IMG/VR virus record: IMGVR_UViG_3300047548_000496
Span: 1-64,000 of that record
DNA: 64,000 nt
DNA from: a virus
Reading direction: 5' to 3' (one strand)
The translations under genes were made by a program, and so were the position numbers. Positions within the stretch are counted from its first letter, which is position 1; each line of letters starts with the position of its first letter. This document shows positions 1-7,390 of this stretch, piece by piece. Under the pieces are notes generated by a model. The model was not told the origin of the DNA, made no database searches, and saw only the letters and a list, made by a program, of their open reading frames with translations.

Positions 1-89
1 TGGCGCATCCAGCGCATTCAACATTGGATTGCACAAAAAACTTGGAGTTAATTAAAATGGCATAGATTGAATTTGATTGTAAGGATATA
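1..89 (+). other. Left edge; possible end of a truncated gene
   Basis: All three + frames stay open from base 1 to stops at 49-51, 53-55 and 63-65, so the 3' end of a gene entering from the left is likely but its frame cannot be decided. The rest is the leader of the next gene, with a TAAGGA ribosome site at 80-85. Confidence 0.3.
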
Positions 90-656
90 GTGTTTCACTT
101 CAACAAGAAACATTTAGAAGATCAGACTATTCCCATGTGGGTCTTAAAATTTCATGGCGAAACGTACTATGTGAATCATGTGGAATGCAATGTTCCCTGG
201 TCTACTAAAGAGACAATTGATAATCCACATACTAAAGGTTCTATCAAAGTCAAAGACTGTTTATTGCAGATTGACGAGAACAACGAAGCCAAAATCTCAC
301 CTATCACAATAACAGACAAAGCACGAATCCGTAATGCCAAGAAAGGTATCACCCGTGTAGTAGTCAGTGAAAAAAATTGGGGAGGAACTAAGTTTAGAAA
401 TCTTCTCAAAGAAAAGAGTATCAAACATGGTCCTATCAAAAGTATAGGTGGCGCATGTACAACTACATTCTATGTCACTGACATTTACAACGAACAGGAT
501 GTAACTTACCTTGCTCTAATGTTAACTGATACAGACTTTAGAAAACTCATGCCCAACGAAGGATATTACAGGATGTATGATGACCCAAAGTATCAAGGGA
601 CCAGCGATATCGATTTGGATGCAATTGACTGGTCCGACGATGACGAGGATGACTAA
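90..656 (+). CDS. Conserved phage protein of unknown function (GTG start)
   Basis: 188 residues, not assigned to a named family. The GTG start is supported by TAAGGA five bases upstream; the frame is closed by a stop at 63-65. The N-terminal part is rich in aromatic residues and carries VPWSTKET and NPHTKGSIK segments; the last 20 residues are almost entirely Asp/Glu, so the protein ends in an acidic tail. It looks like a conserved hypothetical of T4-like aquatic phages, which is recollection rather than a search result. It lies directly before the ADP-ribosyltransferase-like gene, only 7 bases away, and that gene's late promoter overlaps its stop codon. Confidence 0.75.
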   Translation: MFHFNKKHLEDQTIPMWVLKFHGETYYVNHVECNVPWSTKETIDNPHTKGSIKVKDCLLQIDENNEAKISPITITDKARIRNAKKGITRVVVSEKNWGGTKFRNLLKEKSIKHGPIKSIGGACTTTFYVTDIYNEQDVTYLALMLTDTDFRKLMPNEGYYRMYDDPKYQGTSDIDLDAIDWSDDDEDD

Positions 657-659
657 ATA
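652..659 (+). promoter_or_regulatory. Late promoter ACTAAATA
   Basis: ACTAAATA resembles the T4 late -10 element TATAAATA. It ends four bases before the ATG at 664, so transcription would start on or next to the start codon (leaderless mRNA). Confidence 0.55.
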
Positions 660-663
660 CTAG

Positions 664-1035
664 ATGCGTATCAATGAAATACTAACTGAAAGTTCGGATG
701 TAGTTACTCTATATCACGGAACATGCCCTGAATCTGCTAAAATACTGTTAGCAAATGGTTGGCAACCTAGGTCAGCAAGCCCAGGAGCGAACATGGGACA
801 ATCACAATACCTGTATCTAACAACAGAACCAGAAGATGCGTTATGGTTTGCACAAGAAAAGGGTTGTGATACCGTATTGAAAGTTAGTAATGTTCCAATG
901 TCTATACTCAAAGTAGACCCGGAAGATGGAATCGGTGATACTGTTTATGATGAACTACATTCAAGTAGCGGTGCACCTGGCAAAGTAGTTGCCATCAGAC
1001 CATTGGGTAAAGAACATTTTTCAATTGTCCGATAA
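664..1035 (+). CDS. Putative head-packaged ADP-ribosyltransferase-like protein
   Basis: 123 residues. The first nine residues, MRINEILTE, match the form of a T4 capsid-targeting peptide cut by the head protease after (I/L)-x-E, as in T4 Alt and IPI-IPIII. Directly after it, TLYHGT (residues 15-20) and YLYLTTEPEDALWFA (49-63) resemble the His and Tyr motifs of the ART superfamily; a Glu in YDEL (about 97) could serve as the third catalytic residue. Inference: a small mono-ADP-ribosyltransferase or Tpt1/KptA-like enzyme packaged in the head and injected with the DNA. Its late promoter ends four bases before the ATG. The ART call rests on motifs only; a non-enzymatic internal protein is possible. 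Confidence 0.55.
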   Translation: MRINEILTESSDVVTLYHGTCPESAKILLANGWQPRSASPGANMGQSQYLYLTTEPEDALWFAQEKGCDTVLKVSNVPMSILKVDPEDGIGDTVYDELHSSSGAPGKVVAIRPLGKEHFSIVR

Positions 1036-1050
1036 TCTTTATTTCATATA

Positions 1051-1089
1051 AGCCCTATGCTAAACTAAATACTGTTGAAGCATGGGGCT
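1051..1089 (+). promoter_or_regulatory. Stem-loop enclosing a late promoter
   Basis: AGCCCTATGC (1051-1060) pairs with GCATGGGGCT (1080-1089) over ten pairs, one of them T-G. The late element ACTAAATA (1064-1071) is in the loop, so only RNA reading through from upstream can form the stem. Confidence 0.55.
1064..1071 (+). promoter_or_regulatory. Late promoter ACTAAATA
   Basis: T4-late-like -10 element about 70 bases upstream of the virion protein at 1145. The predicted leader also contains the inverted repeat ACACTCT/AGAGTGT (1098-1104, 1122-1128). Confidence 0.55.
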
Positions 1090-1144
1090 TCACACCGACA
1101 CTCTTAAAACATTATGCTCTTAGAGTGTGAGCAGAAAGGAAAAT

Positions 1145-1972
1145 ATGGTTATGTACCAAAACAAACTCGTGGCGAGTCTAAAAGCCAATGGAAAAATCCT
1201 TCGTGAATTCAAGGATACCGTCTATATCCCGTTCGGGTGCGAATATTCAATCTTACTCAAGAACCTCAACACAGTCCGAGCACTCGTCAATGTATACATT
1301 GACGGCGAAGACATGGCTCCTGGTGGCATCGTTCTAAACGCACATCAAGAAATTGACTTAGAGCGTAGCATCAAGAATGGCAATTTGTCAGAAGGTAATC
1401 GCTTCAAGTTCATTGAGCGTACAGGTGCTGTAGAACAGCATCGTGGTATCAAGTTAGAAGATGGCATTGTTCGCATTGAGTATCAGTTTGAAATCCCCCG
1501 TCCAATATTGAACATTGATTGGAACTCAACACCTATCAGTGGCAATCAATATCCAAAGACACCTACATACAATGTCAATGGTATGTTGCGTAGTGTAGAC
1601 TATAGTGCAGGCGAAAACATGAAAGCTATGGCAAGTACTGCAATTAATTCTACATTGCAAAGCATGAACATCAGTGCAACATCAGCACACGACGGTATGG
1701 CTACAATGGATTGGATGCCTGCAAACGACACCGGTATCACAGTTCCTGGCTCTAAGAGTGAACAGAAGTTTCAAACAACTTACATGGGTGCATTAGATCC
1801 GCAGAAATATTCAATCGTATTGAAGATTCTAGGCGAGACTCCCGATAACGAACCTGTTCGCAAGCCTATCACTACCAAGCATAAACCTAAGTGTGTCACA
1901 TGCGGTAAGCAGAACAAAGCTACAGCTAAATTCTGTACCGAATGTGGAACAGCATTAGAAATTTTCGCTTGA
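1145..1972 (+). CDS. Putative virion structural protein with C-terminal zinc ribbon
   Basis: 275 residues from the ATG at 1145, chosen for AAAGGA at 1135-1140; an ATG at 1151 or a GTG at 1127 is also in frame. The body is beta-rich with conserved-looking segments such as FGCEYSILLKNLN and NRFKFIERT, similar to virion proteins of T4-like aquatic phages as I recall them. The end carries two CxxC pairs (CVTCGK, then CTECGT) that form a zinc ribbon. It has its own late promoter and a structured leader, as expected for a virion component. The precise position in the particle cannot be told. Confidence 0.65.
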   Translation: MVMYQNKLVASLKANGKILREFKDTVYIPFGCEYSILLKNLNTVRALVNVYIDGEDMAPGGIVLNAHQEIDLERSIKNGNLSEGNRFKFIERTGAVEQHRGIKLEDGIVRIEYQFEIPRPILNIDWNSTPISGNQYPKTPTYNVNGMLRSVDYSAGENMKAMASTAINSTLQSMNISATSAHDGMATMDWMPANDTGITVPGSKSEQKFQTTYMGALDPQKYSIVLKILGETPDNEPVRKPITTKHKPKCVTCGKQNKATAKFCTECGTALEIFA

Positions 1973-1998
1973 TAATAAATACCCGAGTATGTTATAAT
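1969..1998 (+). promoter_or_regulatory. Early promoter TTGATA-N18-TATAAT
   Basis: TTGATA (1969-1974) and TATAAT (1993-1998). The -10 ends seven bases before the ATG at 2006, so the message would be leaderless. A late-type AATAAATA (1974-1981) overlaps it. Confidence 0.6.
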
Positions 1999-2005
1999 CT
2001 CGGGT
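1981..2005 (+). promoter_or_regulatory. Inverted repeat abutting a start codon
   Basis: ACCCGAG (1981-1987) and CTCGGGT (1999-2005) pair perfectly; the right arm touches the ATG at 2006. Transcripts starting at the local early or late promoter would lack the left arm. Confidence 0.5.
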
Positions 2006-2260
2006 ATGAAAATTGAACGGGCATTAGATTGGAATAAAGTCAGTGATGACCTTCGTACCCAATTGGGAACAATTGGGTACAATCCTGACCTTCGTAAAAT
2101 GTTTAAAAACATTGACGCAATGGTATCGGAACTCAGTAAACTAGAAGTCAGTTTTCGTAGAAGTCAAAAGTATTCAATGTTGGATGAAAAAGTTGCTGAA
2201 ATAAACAAAGCAATAAATCACCTTGAAAAACTCATATTAATAGGTAAACTAATGACATGA
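2006..2260 (+). CDS. Small helical protein of unknown function
   Basis: 84 residues, charged, with a likely coiled coil in the second half (heptad-like Leu/Ile between about 45 and 80). I do not recognise the family. No Shine-Dalgarno sequence precedes the ATG; instead a TATAAT box ends seven bases upstream, which suggests leaderless translation. It overlaps the following methyltransferase gene by ATGA, so the two are probably translated together. Confidence 0.65.
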   Translation: MKIERALDWNKVSDDLRTQLGTIGYNPDLRKMFKNIDAMVSELSKLEVSFRRSQKYSMLDEKVAEINKAINHLEKLILIGKLMT

Positions 2261-2847
2261 TGGATGATATAGTGGGTTGGTTTTCAGGCCCCCAACAAAC
2301 TGAAATAATTAAATTACTGTCCAAATACAATTATCCCGAATGTATCGGAGTAGAAGTTGGCTCACTGCATGGTCGTAGTAGTTATGCTATCTCCACAGCA
2401 ATTAATAAAGGAAAATTGTATTGTATTGATTTATGGGACGGCAGGGATTCGTATAATGATAATTTTAGTATGGAAATTATTCTTGCACACAAATTGCCAA
2501 TAAAAGGAAGTTTTTCCACAAAAGAAAATTTTCTGAAAAATGTAGCTTCTAGACCAAATATAGTAGCAATACAAGCGTGTAGTCCGTATGATGTAGCAGA
2601 TTGGAATTTGCCTATTGACTTTATATTTTTAGACACCGACCACACTAATCCTAATGATAGAGACAATATTGATTTTTGGTTACCTAAAATAAAATCAGGA
2701 GGGATGTTTGTAGGTCATGATTTCTATCAAGATAGAAGATTCCCTGATGTAAATACAAACGTAGAATTTATGGAAGATTTACTAAAGCAAAAGGTAACCC
2801 TCGTCCCCCACACCCCAATTTGGTATTTTAATATAACCAAAACTTGA
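2257..2847 (+). CDS. Class I SAM-dependent methyltransferase-like protein
   Basis: 196 residues. A glycine-rich SAM motif is seen as GVEVGSLHGRSS (about 30-41), followed by LYCIDLWDG (the acidic strand-2 position) and DFIFLDTDHT; this order fits the Methyltransf_24 / CmcI-like branch. The target is unknown; sugar or small-molecule hydroxyls are usual for this branch. It overlaps the previous gene by four bases and its stop codon overlaps the next early promoter. It could act with the epimerase and aminotransferase near 11-13 kb in surface glycan change, but this is inference. Confidence 0.65.
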   Translation: MMDDIVGWFSGPQQTEIIKLLSKYNYPECIGVEVGSLHGRSSYAISTAINKGKLYCIDLWDGRDSYNDNFSMEIILAHKLPIKGSFSTKENFLKNVASRPNIVAIQACSPYDVADWNLPIDFIFLDTDHTNPNDRDNIDFWLPKIKSGGMFVGHDFYQDRRFPDVNTNVEFMEDLLKQKVTLVPHTPIWYFNITKT

Positions 2848-2872
2848 CAATAAATCCTTTTTATCGTATAAT
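2844..2872 (+). promoter_or_regulatory. Early promoter, consensus
   Basis: TTGACA (2844-2849), 17-base spacer, TATAAT (2867-2872), inside the shared 12-mer TTGACAATAAAT. It drives the metallopeptidase at 2900. Confidence 0.85.
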
Positions 2873-2899
2873 TGATGACAGTCAAAAAACGGATAGTGT

Positions 2900-3307
2900 A
2901 TGGAATTCAAAGTTGAAGCAAGTAGGCGTAACAAAAAATTCATTGAGGCACTTTTGCCCTCAATGATTAGTCAACTCAAATTAGAAAGTAGTAAAAGAGT
3001 ATTACTTATTAGGGTTGCGGACGAGTGCGGTGAGAACCAAGGCATCACCATAGACTTGGGACAAAACATCGGTATTGTCGTTGTAGTCAAGCCTCGCAAG
3101 AACCTCAAGGAAGTTGGTCTGACACTTGCACATGAAATGGTGCATGTTAAGCAATTGGCTAAGGGTGTATTGAAAACTCGCAAGACAGGATCCTATATCT
3201 GGGCAGGCAAGCGTTACAGTAAAAAAACTGAATACTTGAGTATGCCCTGGGAAATTGAAGCATTTAGTAAACAAGAACTCATTTTGCGCCGAGCATTTGA
3301 GGCTTGA
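2900..3307 (+). CDS. Small zinc metallopeptidase-like protein
   Basis: 135 residues. HEMVH (residues 78-82) is a classic HExxH zinc site, followed by KQLAKG; a Glu in the PWEIEAF segment about 35 residues later could be the third ligand, as in SprT-like or gluzincin folds. The whole protein is a minimal catalytic domain with no signal peptide. It has its own early promoter. The substrate is unknown. The last codons and stop of this gene overlap the next early promoter, and the same gene-end plus promoter sequence recurs near 28910. Confidence 0.65.
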   Translation: MEFKVEASRRNKKFIEALLPSMISQLKLESSKRVLLIRVADECGENQGITIDLGQNIGIVVVVKPRKNLKEVGLTLAHEMVHVKQLAKGVLKTRKTGSYIWAGKRYSKKTEYLSMPWEIEAFSKQELILRRAFEA

Positions 3308-3332
3308 CAATAAATGGTTTCGGGCGTACAAT
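3304..3332 (+). promoter_or_regulatory. Early promoter with AATACACGTATT dyad
   Basis: TTGACA (3304-3309), 17 bases, TACAAT (3327-3332). An imperfect 12-base palindrome at 3330-3341 covers the end of the -10 and the start site. The leader TGATTGATTAAAGGAGC is shared with the promoters at 28915 and 29210. Confidence 0.85.
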
Positions 3333-3362
3333 ACACGTATTGATTGATTAAAGGAGCTTTAA

Positions 3363-3647
3363 ATGTCGGACGTTTCTTACACCGTGATTGTTTACAAAAC
3401 TGACAAGCGTACGAAAATCGGCAAGCGCCAGGTTCGTGTTTTTGAACACAAAGGCCCGCGTAAGGGCATGAAGGAAGAACTGACTCACCTGTATCAAACT
3501 AGTTGGTTTGCCAAAGACGGTTACAGTTTTGAGATCCATGAGACTTATGTAACCCGCAAGAATCTCATGACTGGTCAAGAATACGAGGAACGCTATGATA
3601 CTCCGCGTTCCTGCTCCCCTTCTAGTGAATCCTTCTGGTCAAATTAA
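3363..3647 (+). CDS. Small early protein of unknown function
   Basis: 94 residues, basic N-terminal half and a Ser/Pro-rich end. No family recognised. A strong AAAGGAGC ribosome site and a dedicated early promoter with an operator-like dyad suggest strong early expression, as for host-takeover proteins. The context is a run of single-gene early units (2900, 3363, 3711, 4098), each with its own promoter of the same type. Confidence 0.75.
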   Translation: MSDVSYTVIVYKTDKRTKIGKRQVRVFEHKGPRKGMKEELTHLYQTSWFAKDGYSFEIHETYVTRKNLMTGQEYEERYDTPRSCSPSSESFWSN

Positions 3648-3648
3648 T

Positions 3649-3677
3649 TTGACAATAAATCCAAACTCTGATACAAT
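3649..3677 (+). promoter_or_regulatory. Early promoter with AATACTTGTATT dyad
   Basis: TTGACA (3649-3654), 17 bases, TACAAT (3672-3677), in the 12-mer TTGACAATAAAT. An imperfect palindrome lies at 3675-3686 over the start site. Confidence 0.85.
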
Positions 3678-3710
3678 ACTTGTATTGACACTGAAATAGA
3701 GGACAAACAA

Positions 3711-4019
3711 ATGGCACTGACTCCCCTGACCGAACGTCAAAAATCATTGATTGTTAACAATGTTGTTAAGGCATGTCGCAACATTGACAATCTGAATCGT
3801 ACTGGCTATAAGTACCTTTATCTGTGTTCTGGGTTTATTGCCCACTACGACCTGTATGGCTTCATTTCAGCCTATAGCGAACCTGGTTCACTCAAGCGTG
3901 ATATTCTTTCTTATGCTGGTCAAAATCAGTGGAAGAACTTCCGCCCAGGTGAGCGTGACTACGATTATTACATGTCCAAAGCCGATGTGTATAATCGCAT
4001 TCTTGCCCAAATCATCTAA
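3711..4019 (+). CDS. Small early protein of unknown function
   Basis: 102 residues, rich in Tyr and Asn, likely a soluble helical protein. No family recognised. AGAGGAC precedes the ATG by about seven bases and a consensus early promoter lies directly upstream. It sits between another small early gene and the MoxR ATPase gene. Confidence 0.7.
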   Translation: MALTPLTERQKSLIVNNVVKACRNIDNLNRTGYKYLYLCSGFIAHYDLYGFISAYSEPGSLKRDILSYAGQNQWKNFRPGERDYDYYMSKADVYNRILAQII

Positions 4020-4026
4020 AAATTGT

Positions 4027-4055
4027 TTGACAATAAATCAAACATCACATACAAT
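4027..4055 (+). promoter_or_regulatory. Early promoter
   Basis: TTGACA (4027-4032), 17 bases, TACAAT (4050-4055), in the 12-mer TTGACAATAAAT. No dyad follows. It drives the MoxR-type ATPase. Confidence 0.85.
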
Positions 4056-4097
4056 CAAGTTTCTTTATCTCAACGCCAATAGCAATAGGAGCATAAT

Positions 4098-5201
4098 ATG
4101 GCATCGCAAGTCTCTGACAATCTGACAATCACCTCTGTTCAAGTGCGTAAGGCACTGTTGACTGCATTCAAAGTGCAACGTCCCGTTTTTCTCTGGGGCC
4201 CTCCCGGTATTGGTAAATCTGAGGTCGTGCAAGAAATTGCTGATGAACTTGGTGGTATTGTGTATGACTTGCGTATGGCTCAGATGGAACCTACTGACAT
4301 TCGCGGTATTCCCTACTTCAACAAAGATATCAACAAGATGGACTGGGCCGCACCCGTCGATCTGCCTGACGAGGAAACTGCAAGCAAGTATCCCGTTGTT
4401 GTCTTGTTCCTCGATGAAATGAACAGTGCTCCGCCCGCTGTACAAGCTGCAGGTTATCAACTTATTCTGAACCGTCGAGTTGGTAAGTATGTTTTGCCCA
4501 AAAACGTTGTTATCGTTGCGGCAGGTAACCGTGACAGTGACAAGGGTGTGACTTATCGCATGCCGATGCCCCTCGCTAACCGATTCTTGCACTTGGAAAT
4601 GCGCCCTGACTTTACAAGTTGGCAGAACTGGGCTGTGAACAAAGGTATTCACAAAGACGTTGTGGGTTACTTGTCTTTCGCTAAACAGGACATGTACGAC
4701 TTTGATAGCAAGTCCGCAAGCCGTGCATTCGCTACTCCCCGTTCTTGGTGTTTTGTGAGCGACCTTCTAAAAGATGAAGATGCTCTGGATCAGGATACAC
4801 TGTTTAACCTGGTGTCTGGTGCAGTCGGTGAAGGTCTTGCTGTTAAGTTTATGGCTCACCGTAAGATTGCAGGCAAGATGCCCGACCCCGCAGATATTCT
4901 CAGTGGAAAAGTCAAGGACCTTTCTGTTAAAGAAATTTCTGCGATGTACTCCCTGACAATTTCTATGTGCTATGAACTCCGTGATTCACTTGAAAACAAG
5001 AAGGTTGATAACAAGCAGTTCCATGTCATGGCTGATAATTTCTTCAACTATATCATGGCTAACTTTGAGACTGAATTGGTCGTTATGGGTGCTAAGATTG
5101 CCCTCAAGACTTACAAGCTGCCGATTGAGCCTAGTCAACTCAAGAACTTTGATGACTTCCATAAGAAGTATGGTAAATACATTGTCGAGGCTGGTAACTG
5201 A
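4098..5201 (+). CDS. MoxR-type AAA+ ATPase
   Basis: 367 residues. Walker A is GPPGIGKSE (about 34-42) and Walker B is LFLDEMN (about 104-110); AAGNRD and ANRFLHLEM follow as sensor and arginine-finger regions. This is the MoxR / AAA_5 pattern. MoxR ATPases usually act as chaperones with a VWA-domain partner, and just such a partner (metallopeptidase plus VWA) is encoded at 5736. AGGAG at about 4086-4090 supports the start. A terminator follows the gene. The substrate in the phage cycle is unknown; remodelling of a host or virion complex with metal insertion is one possibility. Confidence 0.85.
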   Translation: MASQVSDNLTITSVQVRKALLTAFKVQRPVFLWGPPGIGKSEVVQEIADELGGIVYDLRMAQMEPTDIRGIPYFNKDINKMDWAAPVDLPDEETASKYPVVVLFLDEMNSAPPAVQAAGYQLILNRRVGKYVLPKNVVIVAAGNRDSDKGVTYRMPMPLANRFLHLEMRPDFTSWQNWAVNKGIHKDVVGYLSFAKQDMYDFDSKSASRAFATPRSWCFVSDLLKDEDALDQDTLFNLVSGAVGEGLAVKFMAHRKIAGKMPDPADILSGKVKDLSVKEISAMYSLTISMCYELRDSLENKKVDNKQFHVMADNFFNYIMANFETELVVMGAKIALKTYKLPIEPSQLKNFDDFHKKYGKYIVEAGN

Positions 5202-5248
5202 TTCACACTAGCACAAAGCTAGGTGTTAGGGTAGCGATGCCCTTTTAC
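5202..5248 (+). other. Structured intergenic stretch
   Basis: Short pairings such as CTAG-CACAAAG-CTAG precede the terminator. It may be an RNA-stabilising 3' structure of the MoxR message; no known RNA family is recognised. Confidence 0.25.
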
Positions 5249-5283
5249 GAGGGTGAGTGTAGAAATATATTCACCCTCTTTTT
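5249..5283 (+). terminator. Rho-independent terminator
   Basis: GAGGGTGA (5249-5256) pairs perfectly with TCACCCTC (5271-5278) and five T follow. It ends the MoxR ATPase unit. Confidence 0.8.
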
Positions 5284-5297
5284 ATAAAGGAAGTAAA

Positions 5298-5450
5298 ATG
5301 TCTGGTAAAAAATATTTTTATGCTCTCGGTCAAAGTGTCCGTTCACGCGGTTTGACTAAGGATCAAGGTATGGCTCTGTATCAAATTGAAGCAGGTGAAC
5401 CCTACGCACGAATTGCATTTGATGCAGGCTACCGAGGTCTTGCACTATGA
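5298..5450 (+). CDS. 50-residue protein of unknown function
   Basis: The ATG at 5298 follows AAAGGAAG at 5286-5293. The product is basic in the first half and carries a segment (about 20-50) that reads like a short helix-turn-helix: TKDQGMALYQIEAGEPYARI then AFDAGYRGL. DNA binding is only a guess. It overlaps the next gene by ATGA and lies just after the terminator of the MoxR unit. Confidence 0.6.
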   Translation: MSGKKYFYALGQSVRSRGLTKDQGMALYQIEAGEPYARIAFDAGYRGLAL

Positions 5451-5677
5451 GCGAAGATAAAAGTAAACCAAAAATTGTTTTTGCACCCGGGTGTTTTGAT
5501 GGCTTTGAAGGAACTCAGGAAGAACTAAACGAATTTATTGAAAAAATCAAGACTATGGCTGAGTCCGGTGAACTCTTTGACCAAATGATCGATATTCAGG
5601 ATATCATTGATGAAACGGATCCATTGGAGATCGAGCAAATTGTAAACGAAATGTTTACACCTCGCACACTGCATTAA
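5447..5677 (+). CDS. Small acidic protein of unknown function
   Basis: 76 residues, strongly acidic after the first 20, with repeated Ile/Leu spacing that suggests helices. No family recognised. It overlaps the 50-residue gene by four bases and ends just before the promoter of the VWA-metallopeptidase gene, so it lies between the two members of the MoxR/VWA pair. Confidence 0.65.
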   Translation: MSEDKSKPKIVFAPGCFDGFEGTQEELNEFIEKIKTMAESGELFDQMIDIQDIIDETDPLEIEQIVNEMFTPRTLH

Positions 5678-5678
5678 T

Positions 5679-5707
5679 TTGACGAAAAATCCACGGTCTG
5701 TTATAAT
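5679..5707 (+). promoter_or_regulatory. Early promoter
   Basis: TTGACG (5679-5684), 17 bases, TATAAT (5702-5707). The 12-mer is degenerate here (TTGACGAAAAAT) and there is no dyad. It drives the VWA-metallopeptidase gene. Confidence 0.8.
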
Positions 5708-5735
5708 ACAACTATCGCAATGTAAAGGAATATAA

Positions 5736-7022
5736 ATGAGCGAAGTCATTGATAAATCAAAGTCTAAGAAAAAGCGTAGTGCAAAATTTGAGAATCTTGT
5801 AGGTCCTATGGATCCGAAAATTGATGCACAGGCACGTGAACGGTTGGTCACTGCACGTATCGGTCTATTGTTGCGCCATTCGTTTTTCGGTAACTTGGCA
5901 ACTCGCCTGCAACTTATCAACGGCGATGAATGGCTGTCAACTGCGGCAACTGACGGTCTAAAATTCTATTACAACTCCCGTTTCATTATGATGCTCAAGC
6001 CCAAAGAGGTTGAGTTTCTTGTGGCTCACGAGGTTCTGCACGTTGTTTACGATCACATGGGTCGCCGCAATCATCGTGATCCTCAAATCTGGAACATTGC
6101 TGACGACTATGCAGTCAACGCCGACTTGAAGCGACACAAGGTTGGTCAATTCATTACCACTGTTCCTTGTTTGTATGAACAAAAATATGACGGCAAGCCT
6201 GCTGAGGAAATCTATGATGACCTCATGAAGAATGTCCAAAAGATCAATATCAACGACCTTATCGACCAAATGATTGACGATCACCTTGACGGTGACGAAG
6301 GTGATGGTGACAGTGATGGTGATGGTGACAAAGACGGCAAGAGTAAGCGTCCTAAAATGTCTCCTGAGGAACGTGAACGTGCCCGCCAGGAAATCAAGCA
6401 AGCGATTATCAACGCAGCACAAAGTGCCGAAGCAGGCTCTCTTCCTCTAGGTGTTGAGCGACTGATTAAACAAGCTACTGATCCAGTTATGCCTTGGCGT
6501 GAACTGATTCAAACTAACTTGACCAGTGCTATCCGTACTGACTACAGTTGGATGCGCCCAAGTCGTCGTTCTTGGCACATGGATGCGGTCATGCCTGGTA
6601 TGACTCCCGGTGAAGAAATTGATGTTGTCGTTGCTATTGACATGTCTGGTTCTATCTCTAACAAGCAAGCACAAAACTTCTTGGGTGAGATCGGCGGCAT
6701 GATGGAAGCGTTTGACGGCTATAAGGTTCATGTGTTCTGTTTTGACACTGATATCTATAACCCTGCTGACTTCACAAGTGAGAACCTTGACACTATCGAT
6801 AACTACGAACCACAAGGTGGCGGAGGCACAGACTTTGATGCTATCTTTGAATACTTGAAGAAGATTGGCAATGTGCCCAAACGACTGATTGTATTCACCG
6901 ATGGTTATCCATGTGGTTCTTGGGGTGACGCAGACTATTGCGACACTACATGGATCATTCACGGTGATCCCGATCCGAATCCCCCGTTCGGTACCTTCGC
7001 TATCTACGATGACCACAAGTGA
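5736..7022 (+). CDS. VWA-like protein with N-terminal metallopeptidase motif (DUF2201 type)
   Basis: 428 residues. The N-terminal domain has HEVLHVVYDH (about 98-107), an HExxH zinc site of the DUF2201 putative metallopeptidase type. A linker at about 184-206 is made of repeated Asp-Gly. The C-terminal VWA-like domain shows IDMSGSIS (about 302-309), the MIDAS DxSxS motif. This two-domain form is the usual partner of MoxR-type ATPases, and the ATPase lies one short operon upstream at 4098. AAAGGA (5724-5729) supports the start. The pair probably works as an ATP-driven chaperone or protease module during early infection; the target is unknown. Confidence 0.8.
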   Translation: MSEVIDKSKSKKKRSAKFENLVGPMDPKIDAQARERLVTARIGLLLRHSFFGNLATRLQLINGDEWLSTAATDGLKFYYNSRFIMMLKPKEVEFLVAHEVLHVVYDHMGRRNHRDPQIWNIADDYAVNADLKRHKVGQFITTVPCLYEQKYDGKPAEEIYDDLMKNVQKININDLIDQMIDDHLDGDEGDGDSDGDGDKDGKSKRPKMSPEERERARQEIKQAIINAAQSAEAGSLPLGVERLIKQATDPVMPWRELIQTNLTSAIRTDYSWMRPSRRSWHMDAVMPGMTPGEEIDVVVAIDMSGSISNKQAQNFLGEIGGMMEAFDGYKVHVFCFDTDIYNPADFTSENLDTIDNYEPQGGGGTDFDAIFEYLKKIGNVPKRLIVFTDGYPCGSWGDADYCDTTWIIHGDPDPNPPFGTFAIYDDHK

Positions 7023-7029
7023 GAAATAA

Positions 7030-7152
7030 ATGGATACGTTAATTCAAATTTTGGGTTACGGATTTGTCGCAGTGGTGGTTGCAGGTTTATTTTATATTTT
7101 TACTAAGTTGTTGGTTGGAGCTTTAGGAGCACTAACAAAAGATGATGATTGA
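7030..7152 (+). CDS. 40-residue single-span membrane protein
   Basis: Short open frame from the ATG at 7030, seven bases after the previous stop. Residues about 7-35 are hydrophobic (VAVVVAGLFYIF core), so it would be a single membrane span with an Asp-rich end. It overlaps the next gene by 11 bases, which supports translation. The function is unknown; a holin-like or membrane-anchor role is possible. Confidence 0.5.
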   Translation: MDTLIQILGYGFVAVVVAGLFYIFTKLLVGALGALTKDDD

Positions 7153-7390
7153 CAGTAACAACCAACAACTAACAATATACGAATCTCCTGACGGAGGCAA
7201 GACAGTCTACTCCCGCAAGTCAGGAGAGGCTGTTCGCCAATTAGAAAGTAGACTTACCGATCCTACATGGTTAAAAGAAAAAGAACTTACAGAACGCTGG
7301 GCCAGCTTAAAACAAGCTGTCTTTATGGATGACTCTACTATCAATGATTTGATTGAAAAAATCGAAGTGTTGATGAAATTAAAAAAATGA
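7142..7390 (+). CDS. Small conserved-looking protein
   Basis: 82 residues, charged and probably helical. An early segment (ESPDGGKTVYSRKSG) is typical of small T4-like phage proteins of unknown role. TTAGGAG lies about 13 bases upstream, with ATG also at 7145. It overlaps the following gene by ATGA. Confidence 0.65.
   Translation: MMIDSNNQQLTIYESPDGGKTVYSRKSGEAVRQLESRLTDPTWLKEKELTERWASLKQAVFMDDSTINDLIEKIEVLMKLKK

Noticed and set aside
4065-4652. 195-codon minus-strand frame opposite the MoxR ATPase
   Set aside because: The + strand carries clear Walker motifs; the minus frame has no family features.
6447-7016. 189-codon minus-strand frame opposite the VWA domain
   Set aside because: Antisense of a conserved MIDAS-containing domain; no ribosome site and no recognisable protein.
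7021-7030. AAATAAAT before 7030 as a late promoter
   Set aside because: It touches the start codon itself, leaving no room for a start site, and the neighbours are not late-type genes.
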